Below, in pieces: positions 60,710 through 64,000 of a stretch of 64,000 nt of DNA. Both the position numbers and the translations under genes were made by a program. Numbering within the stretch: position 1 is the first letter of the stretch; each line of letters opens with the position of its first letter. The stretch comes from CAYSPT01 sp964432985 (GTDB lineage Bacteria; Muiribacteriota; CAYSPT01), in the NCBI GenBank assembly GCA_964432985.1, contig CAYSPT010000017.1, positions 20,176 to 84,175 of the forward strand, given 5' to 3'. The notes under the pieces were generated by a model. It was not told the DNA's origin. It searched no databases and was given only the letters and a program-made list of their open reading frames with translations.

Positions 60710-61228
60710 CTACTCCTGGGGATCTATTTTTAATATGGCGTCCATTTCCTCGCGGGAAAGCCCTTTCTTTTCCTTTGGTTCACAGCAGCTCTCGGAGTCT
60801 TCTTCCGGACAGCAGCAACTCTCTGCCTCGGCTTTCGATGCCGGCTCGTCTCCAGCAGTCTCCTCGTCAACGCCTGCTTTTTTCGATACCTTGTTCCACA
60901 GACTGTTCAGTATCTTCTTGGCCTGAGGCGATGTGATGATCTTCTCCCAGGTTTCCTTTTTCTCATGGGCCGGAATCAACCTGGTGCCGTCATCGGTCAC
61001 CTCCAGGAACCCGATAGGTTCGATGGACGCCCCCGCTCCCGAACCACCCCCGGTTCCGTCGCCTTTCTTCTTAGCCGCTCCGCCGCCCACGCCGAATCCA
61101 AATGACACTTTGGTCAGCGGGATGAGTTTGCGGCCGCCAACGTCGATGGGATCTCCCACTACCGTGTGTGTCTTGATGGCATTGTGGAGCTCCCTGATTA
61201 CCGTTCCTGCCAGATCTTCAATAGCCAT
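60710..61228 (-). CDS. GerW (YtfJ) family protein
   Basis: Matches the Spore_YtfJ/GerW family: AIEDLAGTVIRELHNAIKTHTVVGDPIDVGGRKLIPLTKVSFGFGVGGG, a Gly/Ala-rich loop (AAKKKGDGTGGGSGAGAS), then IEPIGFLEVTDDGTRLIP. In Bacillus GerW is needed for lysozyme-like germination signals, but relatives exist outside spore formers. The C-terminus adds a helical segment and a CCCPEED and SCCEPKEK cysteine cluster not seen in the classical protein. GGAGG eight bases before the ATG fixes the start. It is the third gene of a likely operon, after OPT. The stop is followed by the 15-bp repeat. Confidence 0.88.
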   Translation of the reverse strand: MAIEDLAGTVIRELHNAIKTHTVVGDPIDVGGRKLIPLTKVSFGFGVGGGAAKKKGDGTGGGSGAGASIEPIGFLEVTDDGTRLIPAHEKKETWEKIITSPQAKKILNSLWNKVSKKAGVDEETAGDEPASKAEAESCCCPEEDSESCCEPKEKKGLSREEMDAILKIDPQE

Positions 61229-61367
61229 TACTGCACCTCCATTATGATGTGTACTGTTTAATATCACTGCCCAAAAAATCCACTGTAGACATTCCCTGGT
61301 ATCTCCGACATCCCCTCCGATGTCCGGCCACTCAATCGGCCTTATAAAGGCCTGGTTTACATAAGTC

Positions 61368-63458
61368 CTATGGTCCGCCTTCGTCTGAAAATTCAGCAGC
61401 GGGTCCTTCATTATCTTCCAACACGATGTTCTTTTTGAATATTACATACCCCAGTGTTACCGTCAGCAAAATAAACATCGTAATCGAAAACAGGTTGCTT
61501 CCCGGAAATGCTGTCAAATGCAGTTTATTCAGGAGCAAAGCGCTCCAGTCCCTGCAGGTCAGCCACGGGAGCCACCCCCTGGCCACGCTCAGATCGTTGA
61601 AGGCAATCCTGGCCGCTATCAGGACACCCAGCACGGCTTCACCGGCAATCATCCCCGACGCATACAGAATCCCCCGCTCGTTTCTTAGTTTGAACTCCTT
61701 CTTCTTGAATATCCCCAGCAGCAACGACACCGCTCCGCCCACCATGACGCTGGTTGAAAGTTCCAACGGCAGATACAGGCCCACAGCAAAGGCCAGCGAA
61801 GGCATCCCGAACAACTCCACCACCAGGGCGCAGACGGCGCCAACAAAAACCAGTATCCACGGGAGGTTCTGGTTGACCACCCCCACGATGATAATTTTCA
61901 TCAGGTTGGCCTGGGGCGCCTTCAAAGCTGTCGGAATCGCCGGATCGAAGCCGTACGTGGAGTTGAGCAGGATGATTGTCCCTCCCACCGCCAGCGCAGA
62001 GGCTACCACCCCGATGACCTCGCCAATCTGTTGTTTCCACGGTGTCGCTCCTACCAGAAAGCCGGTTTTTAAATCCTGGGAAGTGTCACCGGCTATGCAC
62101 ACCGCGATACATACCACGGCGCCGATGGTGATGGCCGCCAGCATAGCTGCCGGTCCCTTGAGACCGGCGGCTACTACCAGGATGGTGGTGGCCAGCAACG
62201 TGGCGATGGTCATACCCGACGCCGGGTTGCTCGAACTTCCCACCAGACCGACGATCCGGGAGGAAACGGTGACGAAGAAAAAACCGAAGATAATGATCAG
62301 CAGGGCTGCCAGGAAACCACCCTTTATCTGGGGAGTCAGACCGATGATAATGAACAAAAGTACAACCCCTACAATCACCGCCAGCATGGGGAGATCCCGG
62401 CTGGTGCGCGGTACAGCTTCTTTTTCTTCATGGCCGGCCGCGCCCCCTTTGAAAGTGGAAGCAATCTCTCTGAATCCCAACTTGAATGACCTGAGGATGG
62501 TGGGAAGCGCCTTGATCAAGCTGGCCAGGCCGCCGAACGCCACCGCCCCGGCCCCGATGTACCGCACGTAGTTGCTCCAGATTTCGATAGGCGACATTTC
62601 CGAAATGAGCGCGGTGGCTGGATATACTACGGTATTAAGATGCTCTCCCATGTAAGAGATGAGCGGAATGAGCACCCACCAGCCCAGGAGACCTCCAGCC
62701 AGCATGAAAGCTGATATCTGGGGGCCGATGATATAACCGACACCTACCAGCATGGGAAGAACGTCGAAGGATATGATGGCGTTCTGAATCCCCACGATTC
62801 CCTCTTTTGTCTTCTTGAAGAAGTGCCACTCCGGGAAGCGGCCCCACAGGCCGATGCTGCGGTCGTCCATGAGCAGTTTGTACAGAGCTCCCACCATCAC
62901 ACCCTTGAACACCAGGGCTGCCCCTGCTCCGCCCCGCTCACCGGCAGTGAGCACTTCGGCGCACGCCGTTCCTTCCGGATACGGAAGTTTTCTGTGTTCC
63001 CTGACGATAAGGTAACGCCGCAAGGGAATGAGGAACAGCACGCCCAGCAAGCCGCCAAGCAGCGACAGGGTGGCAATCGTCCACCAGGTGGGAAACGGAA
63101 TTTCTTTTCCGTAATCCAGGTTAAGCAAGATAATGGCTGGAACAGTGAAGATTACGCCGGCAGCCAGAGATTCCCCGGCGGAGCCAACGGTCTGGGCCAT
63201 GTTGTTCTCCAGAACCGACCCTTTCTTTAACCACAACCTGAGCACTCCCATGGAGATAACCGCTGCCGGGATACTGGCACTAACAGTCATGCCTACGGTG
63301 GCTCCCAGGTAGGCGTTGGCGGCGCCAAACACTACCGCCAGTGCTATACCGATAGCGACGGACCGGATGGTGAGCTCCGGAACCAGCGACTCAGCCGGTG
63401 TGTACGGTTTGTACTCCTCTCCCGGAATATCACGTGATAAATCGAGCCTTTTACCCAC
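61368..63458 (-). CDS. OPT family oligopeptide transporter
   Basis: Proton-coupled transporter of the OPT superfamily, about 14-16 helices, 696 residues. Signatures: ELTIRSVAIGIALAVVFGAANAYLGATVGMTVSASIPAAVISM (about 29-71), LPYPEGTACAEVLTAGERGG (about 138-157), MVGVGYIIGPQISAFMLAGGLLGWWVLIPLI, GASSNPASGMTIATLL-like and CIAGDTSQDLKTGFLVGATPWKQQIGEVIG. Bacterial members take up oligopeptides or siderophore-like metal complexes. The GTG shares a base with the stop of the DUF2953 gene (TAGTG), with GAGAGGAG upstream, so the genes are translationally coupled. It sits between DUF2953 and GerW, usually direct neighbours. Confidence 0.93.
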   Translation of the reverse strand: MGKRLDLSRDIPGEEYKPYTPAESLVPELTIRSVAIGIALAVVFGAANAYLGATVGMTVSASIPAAVISMGVLRLWLKKGSVLENNMAQTVGSAGESLAAGVIFTVPAIILLNLDYGKEIPFPTWWTIATLSLLGGLLGVLFLIPLRRYLIVREHRKLPYPEGTACAEVLTAGERGGAGAALVFKGVMVGALYKLLMDDRSIGLWGRFPEWHFFKKTKEGIVGIQNAIISFDVLPMLVGVGYIIGPQISAFMLAGGLLGWWVLIPLISYMGEHLNTVVYPATALISEMSPIEIWSNYVRYIGAGAVAFGGLASLIKALPTILRSFKLGFREIASTFKGGAAGHEEKEAVPRTSRDLPMLAVIVGVVLLFIIIGLTPQIKGGFLAALLIIIFGFFFVTVSSRIVGLVGSSSNPASGMTIATLLATTILVVAAGLKGPAAMLAAITIGAVVCIAVCIAGDTSQDLKTGFLVGATPWKQQIGEVIGVVASALAVGGTIILLNSTYGFDPAIPTALKAPQANLMKIIIVGVVNQNLPWILVFVGAVCALVVELFGMPSLAFAVGLYLPLELSTSVMVGGAVSLLLGIFKKKEFKLRNERGILYASGMIAGEAVLGVLIAARIAFNDLSVARGWLPWLTCRDWSALLLNKLHLTAFPGSNLFSITMFILLTVTLGYVIFKKNIVLEDNEGPAAEFSDEGGP

Positions 63459-64000
63459 TACGACACTCCTCTCAACTTCTCTTCCTTTGCGCGTTTACGC
63501 CATTCCTTGAAACCCATCCAGGCCGCCTTCCAGACACAAGGACGCAGCAGGAATTTGGTCCCCGAGAGAAAAAGGCTGACCATTGAAAGCCTCAGTTCCC
63601 CCCGGGTTTCCATGTCAATATCGTCGTGAAGAATTTCAAAATCCGGGATGACCTCCACCGCCGAGAACACGCCCGGTTTAGTCGATTTCAGCACGGCAGC
63701 CGTCCCGCAGATCTGCCCGAGAAGCGCTACATCTGCCAGGGATATCTCGATCCTGAAATTATGGAGATGGAGACTGAACGAGCGGATGAAATCCCGAAAG
63801 AAGATCCACAGAGCCCTGATGAGATCGGATATGAGCCGCTTGTGCTGACGCAGGAAGGCCAGTGCCTTGCGGACGGGCGCCAGGCGGCCTTCTTTCTTTT
63901 CGGCCGGTTCTGATATCTGATACCGGACGGACTCATCATCCAACGCAGGTTCGGCCGCGCCATCATCCTTGCCTACGCCATCATCCTTGCCTACGCCATC
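63458..64000 (-). CDS. DUF2953 (YtfI-like) protein, 5' end outside window
   Basis: C-terminal part of a DUF2953 protein: HNFRIEISLADVALLGQICGTAAVLKS and DIDMETRGELRLSMVSLFLSGTKFLLRPCVWKAAWMGFKEW. In Bacilli and Clostridia ytfI lies next to ytfJ (gerW), as it does here apart from the OPT gene between. The frame is open to the end of the window, so the start is beyond 64000; a TTG at 63943 is only an internal option. The first residues visible are two copies of DGVGKD from an 18-bp tandem repeat. Stop overlaps the OPT start. Confidence 0.8.
   Translation of the reverse strand, partial: DGVGKDDGVGKDDGAAEPALDDESVRYQISEPAEKKEGRLAPVRKALAFLRQHKRLISDLIRALWIFFRDFIRSFSLHLHNFRIEISLADVALLGQICGTAAVLKSTKPGVFSAVEVIPDFEILHDDIDMETRGELRLSMVSLFLSGTKFLLRPCVWKAAWMGFKEWRKRAKEEKLRGVS
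63959..64000 (-). repeat. 18-bp in-frame tandem repeat at the window edge
   Basis: GATGGCGTAGGCAAGGAT (minus strand) twice plus part of a third, running off the window. It encodes DGVGKD. Confidence 0.9.

Noticed and set aside
61426..62571. Plus-strand open frame of about 380 codons opposite the OPT gene
   Set aside because: Antisense shadow of a well-supported transporter; composition rich in Thr, Pro and Arg without any recognised motif.

Overview
This is a bacterial window of roughly balanced base composition. It contains one 100-N scaffold gap (35114-35213), so it looks like an assembled draft or metagenome contig. Most genes have Shine-Dalgarno sites, GTG and TTG starts are common, stop-start overlaps are frequent, and several TTGxxx-N17-TATAAT-like promoters can be read. 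I cannot place the organism in a phylum. The repertoire includes CIRCE/HrcA heat-shock control, type IV pilus or type II secretion parts, ComEA/ComEC, TatC, HypA/HypB/MoeA, a GerW (YtfJ) and DUF2953 (YtfI) pair, spore-photoproduct-lyase-like radical SAM, and many TPR, HEAT and ankyrin scaffolds. That suggests an anaerobe or hydrogenase user, possibly from a poorly sampled lineage. There are no rRNA, tRNA, CRISPR, IS or phage genes that I can support.

Layout. 1-4.7 kb: a Maf/DUF115-like protein, two radical SAM proteins and a half-size TSUP exporter. 4.7-16.5 kb: PIN-PhoH ATPase, then a surface and competence block: a TPR protein ending in a pilin-like head, a HEAT protein, a double HhH ComEA-like protein, a structured repeat element, three pilin-type genes, a fused family 1 plus family 5 solute-binding protein, a FecR-like protein and a secreted helical protein. 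17.5-22.7 kb: a ComEC core, a histone H1-like basic protein, a small Cys protein, a HEAT/zinc-ribbon/membrane protein and an orphan DppB-type permease. 22.7-30.5 kb: a five-PAS histidine kinase, a NarL-type regulator, a 1031-residue membrane-anchored protein and TatC. 30.5-35 kb: CIRCE-groES-groEL and hrcA-dnaJ. 35-43 kb: Big_5 protein, EmrE-like protein, TPR protein with an Mrr-like C-terminus, sugar-nucleotide epimerase/dehydratase, small multidrug export protein, ankyrin protein and degenerate GGDEF protein. 43-51.5 kb: Mfd, a triple-parvulin PpiD-like foldase, a UbiA-family phosphoribosyltransferase and a DUF362 protein. 51.5-58.4 kb: a GspE/PilB ATPase, MoeA, HypA, HypB, a CheY-HEAT protein and a small unknown. 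58.7-64 kb, minus strand: partial DUF2953 protein, OPT oligopeptide transporter, GerW protein and NCS2 permease.

How the parts fit. ComEA, ComEC, pilin-type genes and a PilB/GspE ATPase together point to DNA uptake or a type IV filament system scattered over the window. The solute-binding fusion, the lone DppB permease, OPT and NCS2 suggest scavenging of peptides and nucleobases. The chaperone block is under HrcA control.

The most unusual property is the density of short tandem duplications: about 16 arrays with units of 9-59 bp in 64 kb. Inside genes the units are multiples of three. At gene ends several arrays copy the last codons with the stop, or the first codons with the start. The clearest cases are the 59-bp array that makes two leader mini-ORFs coupled by TAATG to a transporter gene (39887-40030), the six 21-bp copies of the NCS2 C-terminus each with its own stop (58666-58791), the copied gene junction at 36773-36866, and the 17-bp array at which the assembly broke (35059-35290).
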